DNA from: Croceibacterium aestuarii
GTDB taxonomy: Bacteria; Pseudomonadota; Alphaproteobacteria; Sphingomonadales; Sphingomonadaceae
DNA length: 64,000 nt
Reading direction: 5' to 3'
Assembly: GCF_030657335.1 (NCBI RefSeq)
Contig: NZ_CP131039.1
Span: 3,240,501-3,304,500, forward strand
The position numbers were made by a program, and so were the translations under genes. A model generated the notes under the pieces. The model saw only the letters and a program-made list of their open reading frames with translations. It did not search any database and was not told the origin of the DNA. How positions within the stretch are numbered: the first letter of the stretch is position 1; each line of letters begins with the position of its first letter. Below are positions 17,187 to 26,264 of this stretch, one piece after another.

Positions 17187-19160
17187 ATGACGTCTGGGGC
17201 AAATTTGAAAACCAACCGCAATTCGCCGCGCCGTGGGCGCAGCTTCGTCGTCGCGTGCGCCGCGGCCCTGCTCGCCTCGGCCTGTACCGCCACCGGCGGC
17301 ACCTCCAACATGGCGTCGGCCAGCGCGGACACCGCGACCAGCTTCGACTACGCGACCTGGGATTCCTATCTCGGCGGCGCGGATTCGTCGCAATATTCCT
17401 CTGCAGCGCAGATCGACACCGGCAACGTCGGCCAGCTCGAAGTGGCATGGACCTACGACCTCGGCCCTGGCCAGGCACCACAATTCAATCCGGTCAAGAT
17501 CGGCAACACGCTTTACCTGATGAACGGCGGCGCACTGGTGGCGCTCGACGCCGCGACCGGCGCAGAGAAGTGGACGAAGGACTACGGCGGCCGGGTCGGC
17601 GTGCGCGGCATGAACTACTGGCAAAGTGCCGACGGCACGGACCGCAGGTTGCTGTTCCTCAACGACGGGATGCTGCGCGCGGTCAATGCCGATAACGGCG
17701 AACCGATCGCCGGCTTCGGCACCGATGGCAAGGTCGACATCCGCACCGGGCTCGAGCCGAACAAGATGCCCGAGCGCCCGCTGATGACCAACAATCCGGG
17801 CCGGATCTACAAGAACACCATCATCGTCTCGCTGCCCGCCGCAGCCTACGATTTCGCTTCCGCCCCGGCCGACATCCACGCCTACGACGTGCGCACCGGC
17901 GCGCTGAAATGGGTCTTCCACACCGTACCCGAGAAGGGCGAATTCGGTTACGAGACATGGCCCGAGAAGGATCACGAAAAGTTCGGCGGCGTGCACAACT
18001 GGTCGGAATCGACCGTCGACGAAAAGCTCGGTCTGGCCTTCATTCCGACCGGCACCGCGCGCTACGATTTCTACGGCGGCAACCGCGAAGGCAACAACCT
18101 GTTCGCCAACTCGATCGTGGCGCTCGATGCGGAAACCGGCAAGCGCGTCTGGCACTTTCAGGTCCTGCACCATGACTTGTGGGACTGGGACATTCCCCAG
18201 GCGCCCAAGCTGATGACGATCCACAAGGACGGGAAGGACATTCCGGTCCTGATCCAGGCGACCAAGTTCGGGTACATCTACGTGCTCGACCGGCGCACCG
18301 GCAAGCCGGTCTGGCCGATCGAGGAAAAGCCGGTCCCCGCCTCCGACGTGCCGGGCGAGAAGGCCTCGCCCACCCAGCCGGTCCCGACCTGGCCCGAACC
18401 GTTCGCGCGGCAGGGCAAGTTCACGCCGGACATGATCAACCCGTATATCTCGGAAGAAGATCAGGCCAAACTGCGCGAGATGCTCAAGACGGCGCGCAAC
18501 GAAGGCATGTATACCCCGCCGAGCCTCGGCACGGGGTCGATCTCGTTCCCCGGTCACAACGGCGGCGCCAACTGGGGTTCGTCCGCGGTGGACCCGGTCA
18601 AGAAACGCTTCTTCGTCGTTTCGAAGCAGATGCCGACGCTCGACACTCTTGTTCTCGACGAACGGCCCGAGGCCCAGGCGGCGATGCCCAACGGTGGCGG
18701 CGACGTGAAGCCCTACAAGTCGGGCGTCAACTTCCTGCTGCAATCCAACGGGTTGCCGGCCGTCAACCCGCCGTGGTCGAAGATCACCGCCTACGACATG
18801 GAGACCGGCAAGAAGATCTGGGATCTGCCCAACGGCGAAGTCATGATGCTGGCCGAAAAGGGCATTCACGATACCGGCAGCACGGCGCCGCGCGGCGGCC
18901 CGGTGGCGACCGCCGGCGGCCTCGTCTTCGTCGGCACCTCGTCCGACCGCAAGGTCCGGGCGCGCGACGCCGCGACCGGCAAGGTCCTGTGGGAGCACCA
19001 GCTCGACGCGGCCAGCGAGGGCGTGCCGATCGTCTACACCGAGGGCGGCAAGGAATATGTCGTCTTCCCGGTCGGCGGCGACGGGCTGTTCCCGCCCAAG
19101 CTCGGCCAGCCCAAGCCCGGCCCCAACCGCTACGTCGCCTTCGCGCTGCCCGGCAAATGA
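17187..19160 (+). CDS. PQQ-dependent dehydrogenase, putative lipoprotein
   Basis: A 657-residue quinoprotein with a possible lipoprotein signal (Cys33 in LLASACTATG). Propeller W-motifs such as LVALDAATGAEKW are present. The catalytic region LHHDLWDWD, a Lys in TKFGYIYVLDRRTG, SPTQPVPTWP, PWSKITAYDMETGKKIW and GGLVFVGTSSDRKVRARD align with the membrane glucose/quinate dehydrogenase group. It has no N-terminal membrane helices and no haem. It starts a chain of four genes with overlapping stop/start codons ending in a carboxylesterase. Substrate unknown. Confidence 0.85.
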   Translation: MTSGANLKTNRNSPRRGRSFVVACAAALLASACTATGGTSNMASASADTATSFDYATWDSYLGGADSSQYSSAAQIDTGNVGQLEVAWTYDLGPGQAPQFNPVKIGNTLYLMNGGALVALDAATGAEKWTKDYGGRVGVRGMNYWQSADGTDRRLLFLNDGMLRAVNADNGEPIAGFGTDGKVDIRTGLEPNKMPERPLMTNNPGRIYKNTIIVSLPAAAYDFASAPADIHAYDVRTGALKWVFHTVPEKGEFGYETWPEKDHEKFGGVHNWSESTVDEKLGLAFIPTGTARYDFYGGNREGNNLFANSIVALDAETGKRVWHFQVLHHDLWDWDIPQAPKLMTIHKDGKDIPVLIQATKFGYIYVLDRRTGKPVWPIEEKPVPASDVPGEKASPTQPVPTWPEPFARQGKFTPDMINPYISEEDQAKLREMLKTARNEGMYTPPSLGTGSISFPGHNGGANWGSSAVDPVKKRFFVVSKQMPTLDTLVLDERPEAQAAMPNGGGDVKPYKSGVNFLLQSNGLPAVNPPWSKITAYDMETGKKIWDLPNGEVMMLAEKGIHDTGSTAPRGGPVATAGGLVFVGTSSDRKVRARDAATGKVLWEHQLDAASEGVPIVYTEGGKEYVVFPVGGDGLFPPKLGQPKPGPNRYVAFALPGK

Positions 19161-20191
19161 AACTGAAACCGTTCCTTGCCGCGGCCGTGATCGCCTGCGC
19201 GGCCGCGGGGCCCTTGCCTGCACTTGCGCAGGACGATCTCACTGTGCTGCCGCCGGCGCAGAACGGTTATCAGCCGGCGAAGACCGAGTGGGGCGAGCCG
19301 GACATCAGCGGCGGCTGGCCGATCGACCATCTCAACGGCCGGACCCCGCTGCTGCGTGACCCGAAGGACGGCAACCGCATCTTTCTGACCGAGGAAGAAT
19401 TCGCCGAGCGGGCCGAGCAGGTCAGGGTCCTCGCCAAGCGCTACGAGACCGAGGACAGCGAGGGCAAGATGGGCATCGGCCACTGGGCCGAGGTGGCCGC
19501 CGCCAATCGCCGGACCAGCTGGATCGTCAGCCCGAGCAACGGCCGCCTGCCGCCCTTCACCGAAGAGGGCAAGCGCCTGTCCGACGCGATGCGGTCGAGC
19601 TGGCGGCGCGGCCAGGCGTTCGACTGGCCGACCGATTTCGACACCTGGGACCGCTGCATCACCCGCGGTTTGCCGGCCTCGATGTTCCCGGTGATGTACA
19701 ACAACGGGATCCGCGTTTTCCAGGCGCCCGGCATCGTCGCCATCCAGCTCGAGATGGTGCACGAAACGCGCATCATCCCGACCGACGGCAGTCCGCCCAT
19801 TCCCCGCCAGATCGACCTGTGGCTGGGGGAAAGCCGCGGGCACTGGGAAGACGGCAACACGCTGGTTGTCGAAACCACCAACTTCAAGCCGGGCCCGTCG
19901 ATAACCAACATCGGGACGACCGGCTCGCCGCCGGAGAACGACACACCGCTCAGCCCACAGGCCAGACTGGTGGAACGCTTCACCATGACCGGCCCGGATT
20001 CGATCGTCTACGACATGACCTGGACCGACCCGGTGGTCTTCACCGCCCCGTGGTCGGCCCGTCTCGACTGGGTGAGGGACGACGACTTCTCGATTTTCGA
20101 GTATGCCTGCACCGAGGGCAACGAACAGATCCGCAATTACATCAACGTATCGCGCCAAGATCGGGCGCAAGAAGGGGAGAGTTCCCAATGA
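19157..20191 (+). CDS. Exported protein of unknown function, paralogue A
   Basis: A 344-residue protein with signal peptide (MKLKPFLAAAVIACAAAGPL...ALA). I do not recognise a named family. It is clearly related to the next gene product: both have WG-PD-G-WPID near the start, FDTWDRCITRG.PASMFP, YNNGIRI/V, RIIP, YW/HWED.NTLVVETTN, ERFTMTGPDSIVY and a C-terminal EYAC.EGN/D.Q.RNYIN. Absence of obvious cofactor motifs suggests a binding or hydrolytic role. It overlaps the upstream quinoprotein by ATGA. Confidence 0.8.
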   Translation: MKLKPFLAAAVIACAAAGPLPALAQDDLTVLPPAQNGYQPAKTEWGEPDISGGWPIDHLNGRTPLLRDPKDGNRIFLTEEEFAERAEQVRVLAKRYETEDSEGKMGIGHWAEVAAANRRTSWIVSPSNGRLPPFTEEGKRLSDAMRSSWRRGQAFDWPTDFDTWDRCITRGLPASMFPVMYNNGIRVFQAPGIVAIQLEMVHETRIIPTDGSPPIPRQIDLWLGESRGHWEDGNTLVVETTNFKPGPSITNIGTTGSPPENDTPLSPQARLVERFTMTGPDSIVYDMTWTDPVVFTAPWSARLDWVRDDDFSIFEYACTEGNEQIRNYINVSRQDRAQEGESSQ

Positions 20192-21348
20192 TCCGCAAGA
20201 CAACGTTTCGCTTCGCCGCTGCGACGGCGCTCCTTGCCGCCACCGCCATGGGCGGCGCGGCGATCGCTCAGCAGGCGGTAGCCGACCCGACCAAGCTGCA
20301 GCCGATCCCCGACGATTACACCCCGACGAAGACCGCGTGGGGCGATCCGGATTTCACCGGCACCTGGCCGATCGACAACATCGCCAGCATCTTCTTCACC
20401 CGCATGGACCGCTTCGGTGACCGCTTCTACCTGACCCCGGAAGAGCTCGCCGAGCGTGCCAAGCAGGCCGATGCCTCGGCCGAGCGCTATGCCGAGGAAG
20501 ACAAACAGGGCAAGATCGGCATGGGCCACTGGGTCGAATCCGACGCCAACGGCAGCCAGACCGCGTTCCTGATCGATCCGCCGGACGGCAAGCTGCCCCC
20601 CTTCACCCCCGAAGCGGAGGCGGCGTACAAGGCCGGCCGTTCGAGCTGGAACCAGCATCCGTTCGACTGGGTCAGCGATTTCGACACCTGGGACCGCTGC
20701 ATCACCCGCGGCTTCCCGGCCTCGATGTTCCCGTTCCGCTACAACAACGGCATCCGCATCGAGCAGGGCCCGGGCACCGTCGTGGTCGACCTTGAGATGA
20801 TCCACGATTCGCGCATCATCCCGGTCGTCTCGAAGGACAAGTGGGCCGCGCTGCAGAAGACCCGCTGGCCGGCCAACGTGCGCACCTGGATGGGCCAGTC
20901 GCTCGGCTATTGGGAAGACAAGAACACGCTGGTGGTCGAGACGACCAACATCAAGGCCGGCAGCAGCGTCCCCGGCGACGGCTATGACCGCGGCCCGAGC
21001 CCGCTCAACATGGCGACGATGGGCGTTCCGCCGAACAACACCATCCCGACCAGCGAAGAGGCCAAGGTGACCGAACGCTTCACCATGACCGGCCCGGATT
21101 CGATCGTCTACGAAGTGACCTATTCGGATCCCAAGGTCTTCACCAAGCCGTGGACGGCGCGCCTGCCGTGGACGCGCAACGACGATTACGCGTTCTACGA
21201 ATATGCCTGCCACGAAGGCGACGTGCAGGTCCGCAACTACATCAACTCCTCGCGGGCCGAACGCGGGCTCAAGACCAGCCTGGTCGGCGCCCACGATTCC
21301 GAGGATCGCGTCGGCGAGGGTCTGAGCGAGGCCGGGGGCGTTCAGTGA
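20188..21348 (+). CDS. Exported protein of unknown function, paralogue B
   Basis: A 386-residue exported protein (signal MIRKTTFRFAAATALLAATA...AIA), tandem paralogue of the preceding gene. Differences are an insertion KDKWAALQKTRWPANVRTWM and a longer acidic tail. Shared blocks include FDTWDRCITRG, FPASMFPFRYNNGIRI, LVVETTNIK and ERFTMTGPDSIVYEVTYSDP. An AAGGGGAGA ribosome site precedes the ATG, which overlaps the stop of paralogue A. Function unknown. Confidence 0.8.
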   Translation: MIRKTTFRFAAATALLAATAMGGAAIAQQAVADPTKLQPIPDDYTPTKTAWGDPDFTGTWPIDNIASIFFTRMDRFGDRFYLTPEELAERAKQADASAERYAEEDKQGKIGMGHWVESDANGSQTAFLIDPPDGKLPPFTPEAEAAYKAGRSSWNQHPFDWVSDFDTWDRCITRGFPASMFPFRYNNGIRIEQGPGTVVVDLEMIHDSRIIPVVSKDKWAALQKTRWPANVRTWMGQSLGYWEDKNTLVVETTNIKAGSSVPGDGYDRGPSPLNMATMGVPPNNTIPTSEEAKVTERFTMTGPDSIVYEVTYSDPKVFTKPWTARLPWTRNDDYAFYEYACHEGDVQVRNYINSSRAERGLKTSLVGAHDSEDRVGEGLSEAGGVQ

Positions 21349-23018
21349 GCGCAGCACGCTTGCGGTTCGCCGCAGCCGCCGCTCCCATGGCGCTGGCTCT
21401 AGCGGCCGGCGCCATGGCGCTCGCTCCGAGCGCGGCGGTCGCGGCCGAGGGACCGATGGCCCAGCCGGTCAAGACCAAGCAGGGCATGGTCAAGGGTACG
21501 GCGGCCGAGGTTGCCGGCGTGACGGTGTTCAAGGGCATACCTTTCGCCGCCCCGCCCATCGGCAACCTGCGCTTCATGCCGGCCCAGCCGCCCAAGCCAT
21601 GGGACGGCGTGCTCGATGGTTCGAAGTGGGGCAACACCTGCATCCAGCCGCCGGCACCCAACCGTCCGATCGGCGTCAACCAAGCGACCGACATGCCCGA
21701 TTCCCCGCCGATGAGCGAGGACTGCCTCAACCTCAATGTCTGGACCCCGGCCAAGAGTTCGGGCGCCAAGCTTCCGGTGATGGTGTGGTTCTACGGCGGC
21801 GCCTATGCCGAAGGCGGCGGTTCGATGCCCTTCGCCAATGGCAGCAAGCTTGCCAGCAAGGGCGTGATCGTCGTCTCGATGAATTACCGCGTCGGCCCGT
21901 TCGGCTTTCTCTCGCAGCCAGAGCTGACCGCGCAGTCGCCGCACGACGCTTCGGGCAACCAGGCGCTGTCCGATGCCATCGCTGCGCTCGAATGGGTAAA
22001 GGCCAACATCGCCGCATTCGGCGGTGACCCGAACAACGTGACGATATTCGGCCAGTCGGCCGGTGCCGTCGTGTCGGCTGCGCTGGTCGGCTCGCCGGTG
22101 GCCAAGGGACTGTTCGACAACGCCATCTCGCAAAGCGGCGCCTGGGCCGGCTTGACTGCCGCCAAGATGGTCACGCGCGAGCAGGCCGAAGCGCAGACGG
22201 CTGCGGCGATGGACAAGGCCGGGCTCAAGTCGCTGGCCGACTTGCAGGCGCTTCCAGCGGATCAAGTGGCCGCCAAGCTGGGGCGCGCGCAGGGCATCAT
22301 CGTCGATGGCTGGATCGTGCCCGAGGACCTCTCGATCACGTTCGCCGAAGGTCGCCAGAACAAGGTCGACGTACTGGTCGGCTCGAACGGCGGAGAAGGC
22401 GCCAGCTTCGCTTTCGGGGCCGGTCCGAAGGTCACCGTCGACAGTTGGAAGGCCGGCGCCGTGCAGCGTTGGCGCGACCTCGCGCAACTCGGGCTGATGG
22501 CCTATCCGGCGACCACCGACGCGCAGGCGGCGGAATTCTCGACCCGCCCGTTCACCGACGGCATCGCCTGGTTCATGCACCACTTTGCCACCGAACAAGC
22601 GAAGATCGGCAAGGACGCCTATCTCTACCAGTTCGTGCACAACCCGCCGGCGGCCGAAGGCAAGCCGAGCGGCGGCCCGACCCACGCGTCGGAGCTGGCC
22701 TATGTCTTCAACAATCTCGACAAGCCGCGCGAAGTGCCGGACCCGAGCTCTCCGGAAGTCGCCAGCAAGAGCGCGCCGGACATCAAGCTGGCGGACCAGA
22801 TGGCGACATACTGGACCAACTTCGCCAAGACCGGGAATCCGAATGGGCCCGGCCTGCCCAAATGGCCGCAGGTGACGAAGATGGGTGAAGGCGAAGCGTT
22901 CCTGCTCGACGTCAACCCGCACACCGGCGAGGCGATGACCGAACCGCAGGTCGAACTCTACGAAGCGATCTTCAATCGCGATATTGCCGCGCCGCTGGGT
23001 ATCGAACGCGTCAAATAA
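21345..23018 (+). CDS. Type-B carboxylesterase, exported
   Basis: A 557-residue alpha/beta hydrolase of the cholinesterase/carboxylesterase family that should cleave carboxylic esters in the periplasm. After a signal peptide come FKGIPFAAPPIGNLRF, the family signature EDCLNLNVWTP, the oxyanion loop VWFYGGAY and the nucleophile motif GQSAGA (GESAG in most members). The start is GTG 21345, overlapping the previous stop as GTGA. Position at the end of a quinoprotein operon suggests it releases an alcohol or acid that is then oxidised; this is inference. Confidence 0.88.
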   Translation: MSAARLRFAAAAAPMALALAAGAMALAPSAAVAAEGPMAQPVKTKQGMVKGTAAEVAGVTVFKGIPFAAPPIGNLRFMPAQPPKPWDGVLDGSKWGNTCIQPPAPNRPIGVNQATDMPDSPPMSEDCLNLNVWTPAKSSGAKLPVMVWFYGGAYAEGGGSMPFANGSKLASKGVIVVSMNYRVGPFGFLSQPELTAQSPHDASGNQALSDAIAALEWVKANIAAFGGDPNNVTIFGQSAGAVVSAALVGSPVAKGLFDNAISQSGAWAGLTAAKMVTREQAEAQTAAAMDKAGLKSLADLQALPADQVAAKLGRAQGIIVDGWIVPEDLSITFAEGRQNKVDVLVGSNGGEGASFAFGAGPKVTVDSWKAGAVQRWRDLAQLGLMAYPATTDAQAAEFSTRPFTDGIAWFMHHFATEQAKIGKDAYLYQFVHNPPAAEGKPSGGPTHASELAYVFNNLDKPREVPDPSSPEVASKSAPDIKLADQMATYWTNFAKTGNPNGPGLPKWPQVTKMGEGEAFLLDVNPHTGEAMTEPQVELYEAIFNRDIAAPLGIERVK

Positions 23019-23047
23019 GCGCACGAGAATAGGGAGATAGATCGGTC

Positions 23048-25159
23048 ATGTCGCACGCACATCGGGGGCGGCGCTGGCCGCTCCTCCTCTCTGCGGCTGT
23101 ACTCGCCGCCATCGGGACCGCATCGATCGCGCAAGGTCTGGCGAGTTTTTCCGACCAGGCCGAAGCGGGCAAGGAGGCCTACGCCAAGCATTGCGCAGCA
23201 TGCCATGGCGCCCAGTTGCAGGGCCAGATCGCACGGGGGCTCAAGGGCGATGCATTTCTCGGCCAATGGGGCAAGGGATCGGCGACTGTTGCCGACCTGA
23301 GCACATACATTCGCGAGAACATGCCGCCGGGTCAGGGCGGCAGCTTGCCGGATCAAACCTACACCGACCTGGTCGCCTTCATCATGGAGGAGAACGGCGC
23401 CGAGCATGCAGGACCGCTCGCGCCGGATGAGGATCTCTCCCAGGTCACCTTGCCCGCGCCAACGGTCGACGCCGCAGTCGGCGGACTTTCCACGCGCCTC
23501 TACCCGCTGCCGCCGGGGCCGCCGATCGCAGACCCGCTGAAGAACTACACCCCGGTGACCGAGGACTTGCTTGCCAATCCGCCCGCCGACGAATGGCCGG
23601 CTTGGCGCCGCAGCCACCTCGGACGCGGCTATTCGCCGCTCGACCAGATCGACACCGGCAACGTCGCCAAGCTGACGGTCGCTTGGGCGCAGGCGCTGCC
23701 CGCGGGCAACACGATGAACGAACCGCTGGTGCACAATGGCGTGCTCTACGTGTTCGGATATGGCGATCAGGTCTTCGCCTTCGACGCGGCGAGCGGGCGC
23801 ATGCTGTGGCGCTACCAGCGCAAGCTGCCCGAAGGCACGGCGCTCACGTCGCACAAGACGATCGCGCTCTATGGCGACAACCTCTACACCGCGACCTCCG
23901 ACAACAAGATGATCGCGCTCGACGCCCGGACCGGAAAGCTGGTCTGGGAAACGCCGCTGACCGACCGCGAGGGCCTGCGCAACCCGGGCGGCCCGCTGGC
24001 CGCCGACGGGGTCATCATGCAGGGCATGGCCAGCCAGGCACCCGGCGGCGGGATCATCACTGCCTTCGACGCCGCGACCGGCAAGCATCTCTGGACCTTC
24101 GAGACCGTGGCCAAGGAAGGCCAGCCGGGCGGCGACACCTGGAACGGCGAGCCTTCGGCCGATCGCAAGGGCGGCTCGGTGTGGACCTCGGGCAGCTACG
24201 ACCCGGTCAACAAGCTGGCGCTGTGGGGCGTGGGCAACACTTACGACACCGCGCCGCTGCGCGACCTCAAGCCGGGCATGAACAACGATGCGCTGTTCAC
24301 CGAGAGCACGCTGGCGTTCGACCCGCACACCGGCAAGCTCGTCTGGTACTACCAGCACAACCGCAACGATCAGTACGACCTCGACTGGGTCTTCGACCGC
24401 GTGCTCGGCACGCTCGAGGTCGGCGGCCAGACCCAGCGGGTGGTTGTTACCGGCGGCAAGAGCGGCCTGTTCGACATGCTCGACGCCAAGACCGGCAAGT
24501 ACCTCAAGACCTACGACATGGGCATCCAGGACTATATCGACCGCATCGACCCGGTGACCGGCGACAAGCACGTTAAGCCCGAGAAGACCCCGGGCCGCGA
24601 CAAGGGGCCGGTTTTCATGTGCCCGCACGGGGGCGGCGGGCGCAACTGGAGCCCGACCTCGTGGAACCCGGAGACCAAGGCGTTCTTCGTCAACGCGCGC
24701 GACGTCTGCACCGATCTCACGCCGACGTCCGGCCCCGGGCTGCTCAGCACCGGCGTCAATGCGGTCTACGCCCCGCCGCCCGATGGCGACGGCAAGTACG
24801 GCGTGCTGCAGGCGATCGATCTGCAGAGCGGCAAGTTGCTGTGGGAAACGCGCCGCCGGCAAACGCCCGACATGGGCATCCTGACCACCGGCGGCGGGCT
24901 GCTGTTCACCGGGTGGATGGACCGCCAGTTCGTCGCCTACGACCAGAAGACCGGCAAGCAGCTGTGGAGCACCGGCGTCACCGGCGTGCCCAACGCCTCG
25001 GCCATCACCTATGCCATCGACGGCAAGCAATATGTCGCCATGGTCACCGGAGTCGGCAACCCGCTGTCGTTCGGCATCCCCGACGTAATCCCCGAAACGC
25101 AGTTGCCGCCGGTCACCAGCGCTGCGGTCTACGTCTTCGCACTGCCCGACGGCGAATAG
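23048..25159 (+). CDS. Quinoprotein with N-terminal cytochrome c domain
   Basis: A 703-residue exported quinohaemoprotein. After the signal peptide, a class I cytochrome c domain covers about residues 35-125 with CAACH (Cys49, Cys52, His53) and ENMPPGQGG. The PQQ propeller occupies about 185-700: AWRRSHLGRGYSPLDQID, VFAFDAASGRMLWRYQ, QHNRNDQYDLDWVFDR, GGKSGLFDMLDAKTG and TTGGGLLFTGWMDRQFVAYD. In classical type II alcohol dehydrogenases the haem domain is at the C-terminus; here the order is reversed. The last motif GLLFTG and tail suit alcohol dehydrogenase-type quinoproteins. A strong terminator follows. Confidence 0.88.
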   Translation: MSHAHRGRRWPLLLSAAVLAAIGTASIAQGLASFSDQAEAGKEAYAKHCAACHGAQLQGQIARGLKGDAFLGQWGKGSATVADLSTYIRENMPPGQGGSLPDQTYTDLVAFIMEENGAEHAGPLAPDEDLSQVTLPAPTVDAAVGGLSTRLYPLPPGPPIADPLKNYTPVTEDLLANPPADEWPAWRRSHLGRGYSPLDQIDTGNVAKLTVAWAQALPAGNTMNEPLVHNGVLYVFGYGDQVFAFDAASGRMLWRYQRKLPEGTALTSHKTIALYGDNLYTATSDNKMIALDARTGKLVWETPLTDREGLRNPGGPLAADGVIMQGMASQAPGGGIITAFDAATGKHLWTFETVAKEGQPGGDTWNGEPSADRKGGSVWTSGSYDPVNKLALWGVGNTYDTAPLRDLKPGMNNDALFTESTLAFDPHTGKLVWYYQHNRNDQYDLDWVFDRVLGTLEVGGQTQRVVVTGGKSGLFDMLDAKTGKYLKTYDMGIQDYIDRIDPVTGDKHVKPEKTPGRDKGPVFMCPHGGGGRNWSPTSWNPETKAFFVNARDVCTDLTPTSGPGLLSTGVNAVYAPPPDGDGKYGVLQAIDLQSGKLLWETRRRQTPDMGILTTGGGLLFTGWMDRQFVAYDQKTGKQLWSTGVTGVPNASAITYAIDGKQYVAMVTGVGNPLSFGIPDVIPETQLPPVTSAAVYVFALPDGE

Positions 25160-25162
25160 CAA

Positions 25163-25195
25163 AAGGGCCGGCGCAGCGGCCGGCCCTTCGTTTTT
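25163..25195 (+). terminator. Rho-independent terminator
   Basis: AAGGGCCGG (25163-25171) pairs with CCGGCCCTT (25180-25188), followed by CG and five T. It closes the plus-strand operon before the convergent membrane-protein genes. Confidence 0.9.
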
Positions 25196-25210
25196 CCGTT
25201 TCCGAGGCGC

Positions 25211-25726
25211 TCAGCCGAAGATGCCGAGCGTAAAGCCGATCGCGCGGCCGAAGAACACCACGAGTATCCACGAGATCAGCGATAGCGTGGCCGCGACCTT
25301 GACCGCGACCGGCATCGAGGCGTCGCGGTCCCAGTGCTCGACCGTGCGCCATGTGATGAAATGGAAGTACATCATGTTGAGCCCGGCGAAGACGATCATG
25401 ACCATCTTGCGGATGAACCATGGGTTGTCGACGTAGCTGCTCGCCTTGCTGGTGAACAGCAGCAGGCCGGTGATCGCCGCGCAGACGAAGGCGCCCCAGG
25501 TCCACGGCAGGGTGTCCTTCGCAGTGGCCGTGACGGCGAACTTGTTCGACGTCCAGCCGAGCATGCGCAGGTCCATCACGAAGATCGTGCCCAGCACGAT
25601 GACGAACGAGATGACGTGCAGGGTCTCGAGCGTCGGGAACATCCACGTCGACTCGGCAATCGTGGTGCCGAGGCCGGAATATTCGATAGATTCCCAGATG
25701 TTGGTCGGTTCGGGATACATCGACAT
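25211..25726 (-). CDS. Membrane protein of unknown function, paralogue 2
   Basis: A 171-residue protein with four predicted membrane helices, beginning MSMYPEPTNIWESIEYSG and then WMFPTLETLHVISFVIVLGT, with VMDLRMLGW and a central SKASSYVDNPWFIRKMVMIV. It resembles the neighbour encoded upstream (His in the first core helix, [DN]LR[MI][LF]GW, then NP.F..KM). I do not recognise a proven function; related proteins carry DUF names. GAGGAG ribosome site before the ATG. Confidence 0.75.
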   Translation of the reverse strand: MSMYPEPTNIWESIEYSGLGTTIAESTWMFPTLETLHVISFVIVLGTIFVMDLRMLGWTSNKFAVTATAKDTLPWTWGAFVCAAITGLLLFTSKASSYVDNPWFIRKMVMIVFAGLNMMYFHFITWRTVEHWDRDASMPVAVKVAATLSLISWILVVFFGRAIGFTLGIFG

Positions 25727-25736
25727 TGAAAACTCC

Positions 25737-26264
25737 TCAGACCGGCGCGTAGGCGATCCAGCGACCGCACAGCATGATGACGCACCACAAAACGAAGATG
25801 AACACGGCGCCGCCCTTGGTGCCGGCGGTAATCGTCCCGCCTGTCGCGAGCCGCCCCATGACGCCGCGATGGAACCACAGGCTCGCCAGGATTGCGACGA
25901 CGACGAGGACCATCTTGATCCAGAAGATCGGGTTGATCAGCTCGCGGATCGGCTCTGCTGTGATCATGCCGAGGCCGCTGATGATCAGCACGAGCAGCGC
26001 CCACCAGATCCACCGCGTATAGCGCCGCTCCGTTTCGGCGAAGGTGCGGTCGGTCCCGGCCCAGCCAAAGATGCGCAAGTTGATCATCAGGACCGCGCCG
26101 AAGGCGGCGGCGATCGACAGGATGTGGATCACCTGCAAGGTCGGGATCGCCCAGAAGTGGGTGACCAGCCACATGCTCAGCGACGTGTCGGAGATCCATA
26201 GCGAGAAGTCGACGAGGAACGTCGTCCTCAGCCACTCCGTAAAACTGAATAACAGGTCACTCAT
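25737..26264 (-). CDS. Membrane protein of unknown function, paralogue 1
   Basis: A 175-residue protein with about four helices and the segments FWAIPTLQVIHILSIAAAFG, INLRIFGWAG, INPIFWIKMVLVVVAILASL and FHRGVMGR. Conserved His in helices could hold haem, as in small cytochrome b-type proteins, but this is speculation. It is co-transcribed with its paralogue (10 bases apart) and lies between two quinoprotein operons. The start at ATG 26264 has GGGAAG upstream. Confidence 0.75.
   Translation of the reverse strand: MSDLLFSFTEWLRTTFLVDFSLWISDTSLSMWLVTHFWAIPTLQVIHILSIAAAFGAVLMINLRIFGWAGTDRTFAETERRYTRWIWWALLVLIISGLGMITAEPIRELINPIFWIKMVLVVVAILASLWFHRGVMGRLATGGTITAGTKGGAVFIFVLWCVIMLCGRWIAYAPV

Noticed and set aside
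21399-23024. Antisense frame of 541 codons opposite the carboxylesterase
   Set aside because: Same reason: no domain, no ribosome site, and the esterase on the plus strand has all family motifs.
22958-25162. Antisense frame of 734 codons opposite the cytochrome-quinoprotein gene
   Set aside because: Shadow of a G+C-rich gene with strong codon bias; no recognisable protein.
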